Shown here in pieces: positions 54,879-63,693 of a stretch of DNA of 64,000 nucleotides. The DNA is taken from assembly GCF_013031405.1 (NCBI RefSeq), contig NZ_WPZY01000011.1:62001-126000 (forward strand), written 5' to 3'. Below the pieces are notes generated by a model. That model saw only the letters and a program-made list of their open reading frames with translations. It had not been told where the DNA came from and did no database searches. The DNA comes from Ruegeria sp. HKCCD8929 (GTDB lineage Bacteria; Pseudomonadota; Alphaproteobacteria; Rhodobacterales; Rhodobacteraceae). How positions within the stretch are numbered: the stretch's first letter is position 1; the number at the start of each line of letters is the position of its first letter. Position numbers and translations under genes: made by a program.

Positions 54879-57800
54879 TTTCGTATTTTGCACGTCACCC
54901 GGTCGCGGCAAACCTCGTTCTGTTGGCGGTCTGTTTCATTGGCGTGTCCGCCCTGCTGAATATGGAGCGGGAAAGCTTTCCGGAGTTCACGGCTAGCGAA
55001 GTTTCGGTTTCGGTCGAATATCCGGGCGCGTCGGCAAGCGATGTGGATGAACAGGTCTGTCTTGTTCTCGACGACGCGCTTGGTGCGGTGAACGACCTGG
55101 AAGACTTTGAATGCCTGTCGGTGGAAAACGCAGCCACCGCGACACTGACCATGGCTGAAAGCGGCGACATCGGCCAGCTCTACAATGATATTTCGTCCGA
55201 AGTATCGAGCATCAACGACCTGCCGGACGAGGCAGAATTGCCGTCTGTCACGATCCTGGGGCAAACCGAAACCATTGCGTCGATTGCGGTTTCAGGGATC
55301 GATACGCAAGGCGCGTTGATCCAATACGCAGATGAATTCGCCGACGAACTTGGTGCACTGCCGATGATTGCGACCGCCGAAGTCACCGGCATCTCTGATG
55401 CGGAATACCGCATCTCATTCGATCAACTCGCACTGCGCCGCTTCGGGATCAGCCCACAGGATGTGGCTGACGCGGTCGAAGCGCGCAGCCTTCGCGCTCC
55501 ACTTGGCACTGTCGTCACCACCGGGCGTGAAGTGACCCTAAGGTATTTCGATGCGCGCCGCTCCGTGAGCGACCTGGAAAACCTTGTGCTTTTGGAAAAC
55601 CCCGACGGGGGTGTCGTACGCTTGGTCGACGTTGCGCAGGTTTACCTGACGGAATTATCCCCTGAACAGCAGTCCTATATCGACGGAGATCGCGCCGCGA
55701 TCATTCAAGTCAGCAAAACCAAAAGCGATGACGCGATCAAGGCCTTTGCTCAAGTGGCCGAGAGGATCGCCGAGGAAGAAAACCGGTTTCCAGATCCGTT
55801 TCGCATATCGGTTGTGAACAATCTGACGGAAACCGTTGAAACGCGGATCAACCTGGTTTTGAGCAATGCCGGACAAAGCCTTCTGTTGGTCGTGCTGGTC
55901 ATGTGCCTGTTCTTCTCCACGTCCGAGGCTATCTGGATTTCCTTTTCTCTTCCGTTTTCGTTTCTGGGTGGCATATTCCTCATGGGGGCCGCGGGGGTCA
56001 CCATCAACACGATCTCTCTGATCGGTCTTTTGATGGCGATTGGCCTTATCATGGACGACAGCATCGTCATCGCCGACAACATAGCAAAATGGCGACGCAA
56101 GCTTGGTCCGAAAGAGGCCGCAATAATGGGCGCGACCGAGGTAATGCCCGGTGTGATCTCGTCTTTTCTGACCACGGCCTGCGTTTTCGGACCGCTGATG
56201 TTTCTGTCCGGTGAGACGGGCAAGGTTCTGCAAGTCATTCCGATCGTGCTGCTTCTCACCATGATCACCAGCCTGGTCGAGGCGTTTTTGATCCTGCCGA
56301 ACCACATGAACCATACGCATGCAGATCCGGAGAAAAACGCCGGGAGAATAGTGCCCAGGCTACTCGATCAGGCCAGAGACAAGATCATCATTCCCATCGC
56401 GGCCGCGCTATTGCGATGGCGTTACGCGACGCTGGGCTCGGTCTTTGCAATCCTGATCCTCAGCGTCGGATTTCTGGCATCCGGTTTGGTCAAGGTCGTG
56501 GGGTTTCCCGAAACAGAGGGCGACACGGTCGAGGTGCGTTTTGCGTTGGCATCCGGACTGTCCATCGAACACACTCAATCCGCCGTGGCGCAGATCCTGG
56601 ACGGGCTTGAGCAGGTCGATACCGAATTGACGAAAGACACCGAAGGTGCCCGGCCCCTGATCGAGCGCGTGCTGGTCCAGTACTCCGCCAATCAGGATGT
56701 GAAAGACAACAGCGCGTATACCGCGACCGTTACGGCGGATCTCTTGGAAAGCGATCTGCGAAACATCGCTGCCAACGATGTGCTGGCACACTGGAAACAA
56801 GCCACGGGCCCCCTGCCCGACCTTGTCCAGATCAATTTCACTCAGATCGCGGCCGGCCCCGGTGGCGATGATCTGGATGTCGAACTCGCCTCGCGAGATC
56901 TGGATGAACTGGAAGCCGCAACCAACGCCCTGCTTGAAAGGCTGATCCTGCGTGACGACGTCACCGAGGCTTATCAGGACTTTTCCAAAGGACGCGCTGA
57001 GATACGCCTTTCGCTGAACGAGTTCGGCTATGTGATCGGGTTGACGCCGCAGGCAATCAGCAGACAGCTTCGCGCCGCCTTTTCCGGAACCGAGACCGAC
57101 AGCTTTCGCCAGCAATTGTCGGATGTCAGCATTCGTGTCGAACTGGGTGACACCGTTCCGGCACTGACTGATCTGGAGCAGTTCCCGCTGACGGTCGCCG
57201 GCGGTGAACAGGTTGCATTGGGCACTGTTGCCAATATCGAGTTGACGAACGCTTATGCACAAATCACCCGAAAGAACGGAAAAGCCATCTCGCGGATCGT
57301 GGGCAAGATTGATCGAAAGGCGACAACCTCAACTGCAATCTCGGCCTTGATCACCGATAATCTGGCACCAGAGCTACGTCAGCAGTTTCCCAATGTCAGC
57401 ATCGGGATTGGCGGCGCAACCGAAGAGCAGCAGAAAACCCAGGCCTCGATTTCCAACGCCTTGCTGATGGGGCTCGTGGGTGTCTACCTGATCCTCGCGT
57501 TTCAGTTCCACAGCTACACTTTGCCTTTCATGGTGATGCTCAGCATCCCTTTTGCCCTGATCGGTACGATACTTGGTCACTACGCACTGGATCTCGACAT
57601 TTCCATGCCGAGCTTCATCGGCTTCGCCTCGCTGGCGGGGATCGTCGTGAACAATGCCATCCTGTTTCTGACGTTCTTCGAGGCAGAGATTGAGGCAGAC
57701 GATTATATGACTGCCGCTGTCGAGGCTGTCAGGCACCGATTTCGGCCGGTCATTCTGTCCTTTGCCACAACCTTCGCAGGACTGTTGCCGATGCTGTTTG

Positions 57801-58000
57801 AAACCAGCCCCCAGGCGCAGGTTCTCGTCCCCTTGGTCGCCGCCGTGGCCTTTGGGCTTTTGGCGTCGACGCTTCTGGTGATCTTTGTGTTCCCGAGTGT
57901 GCTGGCGATCTATTTCGATGTCGCCGATATCAAAAAATGGAAGGAAAACAGACAAAAGCACTTGGCGGATACCCCGGCGCAGCATGCGGCGTCAGCCTGA
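54875..58000 (+). CDS. RND efflux transporter (AcrB/HAE1-like)
   Basis: A 1041-residue proton-driven pump with the AcrB plan: helix 1 (HPVAANLVLLAVCFIGVSALL), a large periplasmic loop, a helix block from about residue 330, a second loop and a final helix block. Helix 4 has the proton-relay Asp pair in GLIMDDSIVIADN (Asp394, Asp395). Substrate is unknown. It starts at ATG within the adaptor stop. The next small gene encodes a K+ channel. Confidence 0.95.
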   Translation: MISYFARHPVAANLVLLAVCFIGVSALLNMERESFPEFTASEVSVSVEYPGASASDVDEQVCLVLDDALGAVNDLEDFECLSVENAATATLTMAESGDIGQLYNDISSEVSSINDLPDEAELPSVTILGQTETIASIAVSGIDTQGALIQYADEFADELGALPMIATAEVTGISDAEYRISFDQLALRRFGISPQDVADAVEARSLRAPLGTVVTTGREVTLRYFDARRSVSDLENLVLLENPDGGVVRLVDVAQVYLTELSPEQQSYIDGDRAAIIQVSKTKSDDAIKAFAQVAERIAEEENRFPDPFRISVVNNLTETVETRINLVLSNAGQSLLLVVLVMCLFFSTSEAIWISFSLPFSFLGGIFLMGAAGVTINTISLIGLLMAIGLIMDDSIVIADNIAKWRRKLGPKEAAIMGATEVMPGVISSFLTTACVFGPLMFLSGETGKVLQVIPIVLLLTMITSLVEAFLILPNHMNHTHADPEKNAGRIVPRLLDQARDKIIIPIAAALLRWRYATLGSVFAILILSVGFLASGLVKVVGFPETEGDTVEVRFALASGLSIEHTQSAVAQILDGLEQVDTELTKDTEGARPLIERVLVQYSANQDVKDNSAYTATVTADLLESDLRNIAANDVLAHWKQATGPLPDLVQINFTQIAAGPGGDDLDVELASRDLDELEAATNALLERLILRDDVTEAYQDFSKGRAEIRLSLNEFGYVIGLTPQAISRQLRAAFSGTETDSFRQQLSDVSIRVELGDTVPALTDLEQFPLTVAGGEQVALGTVANIELTNAYAQITRKNGKAISRIVGKIDRKATTSTAISALITDNLAPELRQQFPNVSIGIGGATEEQQKTQASISNALLMGLVGVYLILAFQFHSYTLPFMVMLSIPFALIGTILGHYALDLDISMPSFIGFASLAGIVVNNAILFLTFFEAEIEADDYMTAAVEAVRHRFRPVILSFATTFAGLLPMLFETSPQAQVLVPLVAAVAFGLLASTLLVIFVFPSVLAIYFDVADIKKWKENRQKHLADTPAQHAASA

Positions 58001-58020
58001 AGAACCGGCGGGTTTGCGTA

Positions 58021-58353
58021 GTGGGCAATCTTCTTCTCAACTATTTCAACCTGTTTCGAGCTTTGGCAAAGGCATTGGTTGATGGCAGGTCCCTACACCT
58101 GCTTGCCATGTCCGCGTCGCTGGTGGTGGTCAGCACTACATTCTATGTGCTTGTGGAGGGGTGGAGCATTCTGGACGCCGCCTATTTCTCGGTTATCACC
58201 ATGTCGACGGTTGGATATGGCGACATTGCTCCGGAAACCCCTGGTGGGAAGATATTCACAATGATCTTCACGATTGGTGGGATCGGGATATTCGTCACGA
58301 CAATTTCGACAATCGCCGCGATTTTTGTCAGCAGTTTCAAAGTTCGAAAGTAG
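58021..58353 (+). CDS. Two-helix potassium channel
   Basis: A 110-residue protein with two membrane helices flanking a pore loop and selectivity filter TVGYGD (63 to 68), the KcsA-type layout, so it should form a tetrameric K+ channel. There is no regulatory RCK domain. The start is uncertain: GTG 58021 is used; the frame is open to 57937 inside the pump gene's end. A channel right after an RND pump is unusual and may balance charge moved by the neighbouring electron-transferring enzyme. Confidence 0.82.
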   Translation: MGNLLLNYFNLFRALAKALVDGRSLHLLAMSASLVVVSTTFYVLVEGWSILDAAYFSVITMSTVGYGDIAPETPGGKIFTMIFTIGGIGIFVTTISTIAAIFVSSFKVRK

Positions 58354-58556
58354 AAACCCAGGCAACTCGCAAAGCGGCCGTTCATGCTTGCGCTATTGTC
58401 CGGTAGTCTGCGCTCAGTTCCGGCGATTTGCCACAACCGCAGGACATCTCGCCGGATCAGTCTCCGACCAAAGGTCGATGTCTTCTGACGTTCTACATGG
58501 ACATTTGCCGCCGCAGGCCACAGGTTTCGCCGTAGCAAGACAAGAATGAGGCCGTC

Positions 58557-60341
58557 ATGTTCCAGTCCTTCGAAGTAACCGCACGCCCGGAACAAGGGCC
58601 GCCCCGGCTGGCCGCTTTGCGCGAGGAGATGGCGCGCGAGGGGCTGGACGGGTTTTTGATCCCGCGGGCGGATGCGCATCAGGGCGAATATGTGGCGCCG
58701 CGGGATGAGCGGCTGGCCTGGCTGACCGGGTTTACCGGCTCTGCGGGGTTCTGTGTGGCGCTGAAGGATGTGGCAGGGGTGTTCATCGACGGGCGCTATC
58801 GCACTCAGGTCAAGGCGCAGGTGGCCGATGTCTATACGCCGGTGCCGTGGCCGGATGTGAGCCTGTCCCAATGGCTCAAGGAGCAATTGCCCGAGGGTGG
58901 TCGCGTGGGGTTCGATCCGTGGCTGCATGCGGCAGGGCAGATCAAGGCGGCTCGGAAAGAGCTTGAGGGCTCGGGCATCGAGTTGGTGCGCTGTGACAAT
59001 CTGGTGGACCGGGTCTGGGAGGATCAGCCTGCCCCGCCGATGAACCCGGCCAAGGCGCATCCGCTGGAATTTGCGGGCGAAAGTGCGGGCGACAAGATCG
59101 CCCGGCTGGCGCAGGAACTAAGCGAAGCGGGACATGCGGCGGCGGTGATCACACTGCCGGATTCGATCATGTGGCTGTTGAACATTCGGGGCTCGGATAT
59201 CCCCCGCAACCCGGTGGCGCATGGCTTTGCCATTCTGCACGGCGATGGCCGGGTGGACCTGTTCATGGCGGTTGAGAAGCTTGCGGGGCTGGACCTCGGG
59301 GATGGTGTCACGCCGCACGCGCCGGAGGCGTTTCTGGACGCCGTGGCGGCGCTGGAGGGGACGGTGCGGGTGGATCTGGGCTCGGTCCCGCAGATCGTGG
59401 CGGACCGGCTGGGTGACCGGCTGGTCGATGGCGGTGATCCCTGCGCCCTGCCCAAGGCGCGCAAGAACGCCGCCGAGATCAGTGGCACCGCCGAGGCGCA
59501 TCTGCGCGATGCGGCGGCGGTGGTCGAACTGCTGAGCTGGCTCGATGCGCGGCCTGCGGGCAGCCTGACCGAGACGCAGGTGGTCACACAGCTGGAAGCC
59601 TGCCGCTGCAAGGATAACGCGCTGCGGGATATCTCGTTCGAGACCATCTCGGGCACCGGCCCCAATGGTGCGATCATGCATTACCGGGTGACCGAAGAGA
59701 CCGACAGCCGGTTGCAGGACGGGCATCTGCTGGTGCTCGACAGCGGTGGGCAGTATCTGGACGGCACCACCGACATCACCCGCACTATCCCGATCGGCGA
59801 GGTGGGGGACGAGGAGAAGGCCTGTTTCACCCGCGTGCTGAAGGGCATGATCGCCATGTCCATGCTGCGCTGGCCGGTGGGGCTGGCCGGGCGTGACATC
59901 GAATGCGTGGCGCGGCTGCCCCTGTGGCTGGCGGGACAGGATTTCAACCACGGGGTCGGCCATGGTGTCGGCGCCTATCTGAGCGTGCATGAGGGCCCGC
60001 AGCGGCTGGCGCGCACCAGCCATGTGCCGCTGGAACCGGGCATGATCCTGTCGAACGAGCCGGGATATTACCGCGAGGGCGCCTTTGGCATCCGCATCGA
60101 AAATCTGGTGGTGGTGGAAGAGGCCCCCGCCCTGTCCGGCGGCGATGCCGAGCGGGCGATGCTGTGCTGGCGCACGCTGACCTATGTTCCGATTGACCGG
60201 CGGCTGATTGTGACCGATATGTTGACGCCTGAAGAACGCGCCTGGCTGAACGCCTACCACCGCGACGTTGTGGAAAAGGTGCGGCCAAGGGTGGGCCCCG
60301 ACGCACGGGTGTGGTTGGATGCCGCAACTGCGCCGGTCTGA
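58557..60341 (+). CDS. pepP: Xaa-Pro aminopeptidase (M24B family)
   Basis: A 594-residue metallopeptidase releasing N-terminal residues before proline. N-terminal domains (residues 1 to about 310) include the DGFLIPRADAHQGEYVAPRDERLAWLTGFTGSAG block. The M24 catalytic domain follows with metal ligands in LVLDSGGQYLDGTTDITRT, HGVGHGVGAYLSVHEGP, NEPGYYREGAFGIRIENL. The large form with an extra N-terminal domain is usual in alphaproteobacteria. ATG 58557 starts the domain. Confidence 0.95.
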   Translation: MFQSFEVTARPEQGPPRLAALREEMAREGLDGFLIPRADAHQGEYVAPRDERLAWLTGFTGSAGFCVALKDVAGVFIDGRYRTQVKAQVADVYTPVPWPDVSLSQWLKEQLPEGGRVGFDPWLHAAGQIKAARKELEGSGIELVRCDNLVDRVWEDQPAPPMNPAKAHPLEFAGESAGDKIARLAQELSEAGHAAAVITLPDSIMWLLNIRGSDIPRNPVAHGFAILHGDGRVDLFMAVEKLAGLDLGDGVTPHAPEAFLDAVAALEGTVRVDLGSVPQIVADRLGDRLVDGGDPCALPKARKNAAEISGTAEAHLRDAAAVVELLSWLDARPAGSLTETQVVTQLEACRCKDNALRDISFETISGTGPNGAIMHYRVTEETDSRLQDGHLLVLDSGGQYLDGTTDITRTIPIGEVGDEEKACFTRVLKGMIAMSMLRWPVGLAGRDIECVARLPLWLAGQDFNHGVGHGVGAYLSVHEGPQRLARTSHVPLEPGMILSNEPGYYREGAFGIRIENLVVVEEAPALSGGDAERAMLCWRTLTYVPIDRRLIVTDMLTPEERAWLNAYHRDVVEKVRPRVGPDARVWLDAATAPV

Positions 60342-60382
60342 CACCGGGCTGTTACTTTAACAAGTCAGGGGAGACGTTCGGC

Positions 60383-60408
60383 CCAGGACGAAGGGCCAGG
60401 ACGAAGGG
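60383..60408. repeat. Two tandem copies of a 13-base unit
   Basis: ccaggacgaaggg occurs twice in a row directly before the ribosome binding site of the DUF427 gene. It looks like a recent slippage or duplication; no function suggested. Confidence 0.7.
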
Positions 60409-60419
60409 AAGGAGAAGGA

Positions 60420-60764
60420 ATGACCGATCACATCAGGATTCGCAAAGCGCCCGGAAAATGGAGCGTCCGCTCGGGCGGCGCCATTCTGGGCGAGACCACC
60501 AATGCGCTGGAACTCAGCGAGGGTGATCTGGACCCGGTGATCTACTTTCCCCGCGCGGACATCGCGATGGCCTTTCTGGACCGCACCGACAAGGTGACCC
60601 ACTGCCCGCACAAGGGAGATGCGAATTACTACTCGATCGTCAACATGTCCACGGTGACCGAAAACGCGGTCTGGACCTACGAGAACCCGATTGAGGCGGT
60701 GGCGGAGATCAAGGAGTATCTGGCCTTCGAGAAACTGGACTCGGTCAAGGTCGAGCGGTTGTGA
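60420..60764 (+). CDS. DUF427 family protein
   Basis: A 114-residue DUF427 protein, a small beta-rich domain of unknown function, with the family blocks IRKAPGKWSVRSGGAILGETTNALEL, VIYFPRADIAMAFL and THCPHKGDANYYSIVN followed by NAVWTYENP. The conserved CPHKG with nearby Tyr and Trp suggests a ligand or catalytic site that has not been characterised to my knowledge. AAGGAG precedes the ATG. A strong terminator follows. Confidence 0.9.
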   Translation: MTDHIRIRKAPGKWSVRSGGAILGETTNALELSEGDLDPVIYFPRADIAMAFLDRTDKVTHCPHKGDANYYSIVNMSTVTENAVWTYENPIEAVAEIKEYLAFEKLDSVKVERL

Positions 60765-60785
60765 GATAGCGCTGGTTTGGGGATG

Positions 60786-60815
60786 AAGGGCCTCCGGTTT
60801 CGGGGGCCTTTTCTT
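60786..60815 (+). terminator. Rho-independent terminator after the DUF427 gene
   Basis: An 11-base-pair stem (60786-60796 with 60801-60811, two G-U pairs) with a gttt loop, running into ttttctta. It lies 22 bases past the stop. Confidence 0.85.
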
Positions 60816-60998
60816 ATGTGGACACCCGTCAAGCAAACCGAGGTATGCTGCGGAGTGCTCAATCCATCCTTGAATGGCGGGATGGGTCCGAAGCAGGCAT
60901 CGGTCTTCCGTCCGGCTATCCAGTCCCTCGTCCTTTTCGCAGTCTCCTCGACGCAGCGCTCCTCCTTGCGCTAGGCTGGTCCACAGGAGGCCAATGTG

Positions 60999-62861
60999 AT
61001 GGAGCCAGACCATCAGGAACGCAGATTGACAACGATCCTTTCGGCGGATGTCGAGGGTTATTCCAACCTCATGCGGCAAGATGAGGGCGGCACCCTAGCG
61101 GCACTGAAGGCACTCCGGAGCAGCGAAATCGACCCTCGGATCGAACGGCACCATGGCCGGACCGTCAAACTCATGGGCGATGGAAGCCTTGTCGAGTTTG
61201 CCAGCGTGATCGATGCCGTCAGCTTTGCGGTCGACGTCCAGCACGCCATCGCAGCGGCTCAGGGAGAGCTCCCAGAAGACGACCGGATCCAGTTTCGCAT
61301 CGGCATCAATGTGGGCGATGTCATCGTCGATGGTGATGATATTTATGGCGACGGGGTGAATGTCGCCGCCCGGATCGAAGGGCTAGCGGAGCCGGGGGGG
61401 ATCTGCATTTCGCGCAGCACTTTTGATCAGGTGAACGAAAAACTCGACCTCACCTTTGCTCCGATGGGGCCACGGATTGTCAAGAACATCCCCGGGCCGG
61501 TGGAGGTCTATCGGATCGAGCTCGACGACCGCTCACAGGCGCTGGCCATGGAAGCTCCACCACCCATAGCCGAACCACAGGACGCGCCACCGCGTCGCGG
61601 GATTCTGCAGTTTGCCATTGCCGCGGGACTCGTCATTCTGGCTCTTGTGGCCGGGGCGTATTACTTCCGATCAGAACCCATCAAACCGCCCGTGATCGCG
61701 GTACTGCCATTCGAAGACCTAAGCCCCAAGGAACTTAAAGGCATACTGAACGACACGATAGGCGATGGTATCATCACGTCGCTGGCGCGCTACAAGGAAT
61801 TCACCGTTATTTCGCGTCGCTCTAGTTTCAAATTCCGTAACTCCGAAGAAGGTATCTCCGAGATTGCCGATCAACTCGGGGCGGACTTCGTTCTGGAAGG
61901 TTCCCAACAATACGACGGGGAGCGGCTGAGAGTGACGGCACAGTTGATTGATGCGGATACGGAAACCCATATCTGGGCCGACGAGATCGACGTGCCGCTG
62001 GAGGCACTACTGAAAACAAATAGCGAGATCAGTCGGAAAGTCGCCAATGCCGTGGGTGCCAAAGTGGTCGCCACTGCCGAAGCACGTATGACCGAAGGCG
62101 ATGTCAGCGCCTTGTTGATTGCCAATGCCGCACAAAGCCGGATCATGCGGAATTTCAGCCGCGAGAGCCTGTTGAAAAACATCGAAGAACAGGAGCAGTC
62201 CCTCAAAGACTACCCTGATTCCGCGTGGGGCCATCTTGGACAGGCATTGTCGCTTCGCATCGGGCTGCGCTATGGCTGGATTGAAGGCGATGAAAAGGCA
62301 CTTCGTAAAAGGATGATTGATCTCGCCCGCCGGGGTGTTGAGCTCGACCCCAACAACTTCCTAGCCTACCACGCTTTGGGACGCGCCCTGATGTTTAGCC
62401 GCGATCTCGAGGCGGCCGCCGTCGCTTTTCGTCGTGCAATCGAACTGAATCCATCGTCTTCTTTCGCACGCAGCGCATTGACACTCGCATTAACCCGGCT
62501 CGGAAAAACGGACGAGGCTCTTGCAGAAATCGAGGTGACAGCGCGCATTGATCCATTCTACGGACACAGCTTGTATTGGGACAAAGCACTGATCCAGTGG
62601 CAGATTGGCGAATGCGAACAGGCGCTGGCAACCTTTAAATCGACGCCCTCGATGCCGGTGGCCGCCAATAAAGTTCTTGCGGCGATTTACCAGTGCCTGA
62701 GTGAACGGGAGAAGGCGGCCAAAGCGATGGCTGATTTCGTTGCCGAAAACCCCGAATGGTCCGTATCGCGGGAGCGGGATGTCCTGACTGGCATGTGGAG
62801 CGCTCCGGGTGCCCTGGACCGATGGCTTGAAGCCATGGAGGCTTCCGGGATGCCGTTGTAA
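60999..62861 (+). CDS. Class III adenylate/guanylate cyclase with TolB-like and TPR-like C-terminus
   Basis: A 620-residue protein. Residues 5 to 175 are a class III cyclase domain with both metal-binding Asp (LSADVEGYS, Asp17; LMGDGSLVEF, Asp61) and the GINVGDVIVDGDDIYGDGVNVAARIEGLAEPGGI segment. A single membrane helix (about residues 205 to 225) leads to a TolB-like domain (VIAVLPFEDLSPKELKG) and then helical repeats (about 370 to 590). ATG 60999 is chosen, eight bases after AGGAGG; a GTG three bases upstream is possible. It probably makes cAMP in response to an envelope or internal cue. Confidence 0.92.
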   Translation: MEPDHQERRLTTILSADVEGYSNLMRQDEGGTLAALKALRSSEIDPRIERHHGRTVKLMGDGSLVEFASVIDAVSFAVDVQHAIAAAQGELPEDDRIQFRIGINVGDVIVDGDDIYGDGVNVAARIEGLAEPGGICISRSTFDQVNEKLDLTFAPMGPRIVKNIPGPVEVYRIELDDRSQALAMEAPPPIAEPQDAPPRRGILQFAIAAGLVILALVAGAYYFRSEPIKPPVIAVLPFEDLSPKELKGILNDTIGDGIITSLARYKEFTVISRRSSFKFRNSEEGISEIADQLGADFVLEGSQQYDGERLRVTAQLIDADTETHIWADEIDVPLEALLKTNSEISRKVANAVGAKVVATAEARMTEGDVSALLIANAAQSRIMRNFSRESLLKNIEEQEQSLKDYPDSAWGHLGQALSLRIGLRYGWIEGDEKALRKRMIDLARRGVELDPNNFLAYHALGRALMFSRDLEAAAVAFRRAIELNPSSSFARSALTLALTRLGKTDEALAEIEVTARIDPFYGHSLYWDKALIQWQIGECEQALATFKSTPSMPVAANKVLAAIYQCLSEREKAAKAMADFVAENPEWSVSRERDVLTGMWSAPGALDRWLEAMEASGMPL

Positions 62862-63035
62862 CGCTCCGTTCACCGATCATGCTTGGAAAGCGGGTCTGCA
62901 TTCCCTTTGCTGTTCCGACTTACAAACAATGTAGGCGGCCGGCAGACATGTTCACGCCGCAATCCAGAAACTGGCCGCGCCATTCAGCATCACAACAAGG
63001 ATTCGAGTGTCCCCCACAGACAACAATACACCCCC

Positions 63036-63069
63036 AAAAGAAAAAGGGCAGGTCTGGCGACCTGCCCTT
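63036..63069 (-). terminator. Rho-independent terminator after phasin
   Basis: On the minus strand an 11-base-pair stem (63069-63059 with 63054-63044) with a 4-base loop (gcca) is followed by a run of T (cttttt, ctttt). It lies 47 bases downstream of the phasin stop. Confidence 0.9.
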
Positions 63070-63115
63070 CGCGATTGCACCTGGTTGGGAGGAGAGGGGT
63101 GCAAATACGCGGGTC

Positions 63116-63562
63116 TTACTTGGCTGCCGAAGCTTTCTTGGCAGCGGCGGTCACCTCGTTGGTGGCCTTTTTGACGGCGGCGGTGGCATCTTCGGTGATG
63201 TCTTTGCCAGCAGCCATCAGCAGCTCGACGGTGTCCATCTGAACCTTCTTTGCGATCTCGGCGAAAGCGGCCATGTTCTCGGCTGCAACCTCGGCCGATG
63301 CCGACGCGAAGTCGGTGGCGGCTTTGGCGTAATCGGCGGGCTCAGCTTTTGCTTTCGACATGTCCGACAGTTTGGCCAGGGTATCCTTGGTCCATTTGTT
63401 GGAGATCTCGGCCGATTTCTCGGCAGCTTCCAGAGCAACGCCCGACAGCTTTTCGTTCAGAGCTGCGGTCGATTTGAAGGCACCTTCCATGGCGGTGGTG
63501 TCAACGGGGAATGCGCCCATCATGTCTTTCATGATCGCGGTAAAGTCTTGGGTCTTTGCCAT
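63116..63562 (-). CDS. phaP: Phasin (PHA granule-associated protein)
   Basis: A 148-residue protein, almost wholly amphipathic helix, rich in Ala, Lys, Glu and without Cys. It has the phasin pattern (FTAIMKDMMGAFPVDTTAMEGAFKSTAALNEKLSGVALEAAEKSAEISNKWTKDTLAKLSDM) and an Ala/Lys-rich C-terminal tail. Phasins coat polyhydroxyalkanoate granules and control their size. It is encoded 131 bases from the 3' end of phaC on the same strand, with two PhaR-type sites between. ATG 63562 is chosen from the family start. Confidence 0.92.
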   Translation of the reverse strand: MAKTQDFTAIMKDMMGAFPVDTTAMEGAFKSTAALNEKLSGVALEAAEKSAEISNKWTKDTLAKLSDMSKAKAEPADYAKAATDFASASAEVAAENMAAFAEIAKKVQMDTVELLMAAGKDITEDATAAVKKATNEVTAAAKKASAAK

Positions 63563-63628
63563 TGTCCTAATCCTTTTGTGCTGTCCGGGCCCACCCCGGG
63601 TTTCATCAGCTTGAGAGGAATATGCTTT

Positions 63629-63669
63629 CTGCATCGCAGCATTTCAAGTTTTTTGTTGCTGCAACGCAG
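63629..63669. promoter_or_regulatory. Two PhaR-type operators, CTGCN3GCAG
   Basis: CTGCATCGCAG (63629-63639) and CTGCAACGCAG (63659-63669) both match the CTGCN3-4GCAG site bound by the PHA-sensing repressor PhaR in Rhodobacter and Paracoccus. Their centres are 30 bases apart. On the minus strand the first site falls between a TTGAAA and a CATATT that could be the phasin promoter, so PhaR binding there would block transcription until PHA titrates the repressor off. Confidence 0.82.
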
Positions 63670-63693
63670 AAAAAATCTGGTTTCACTTTGAAA

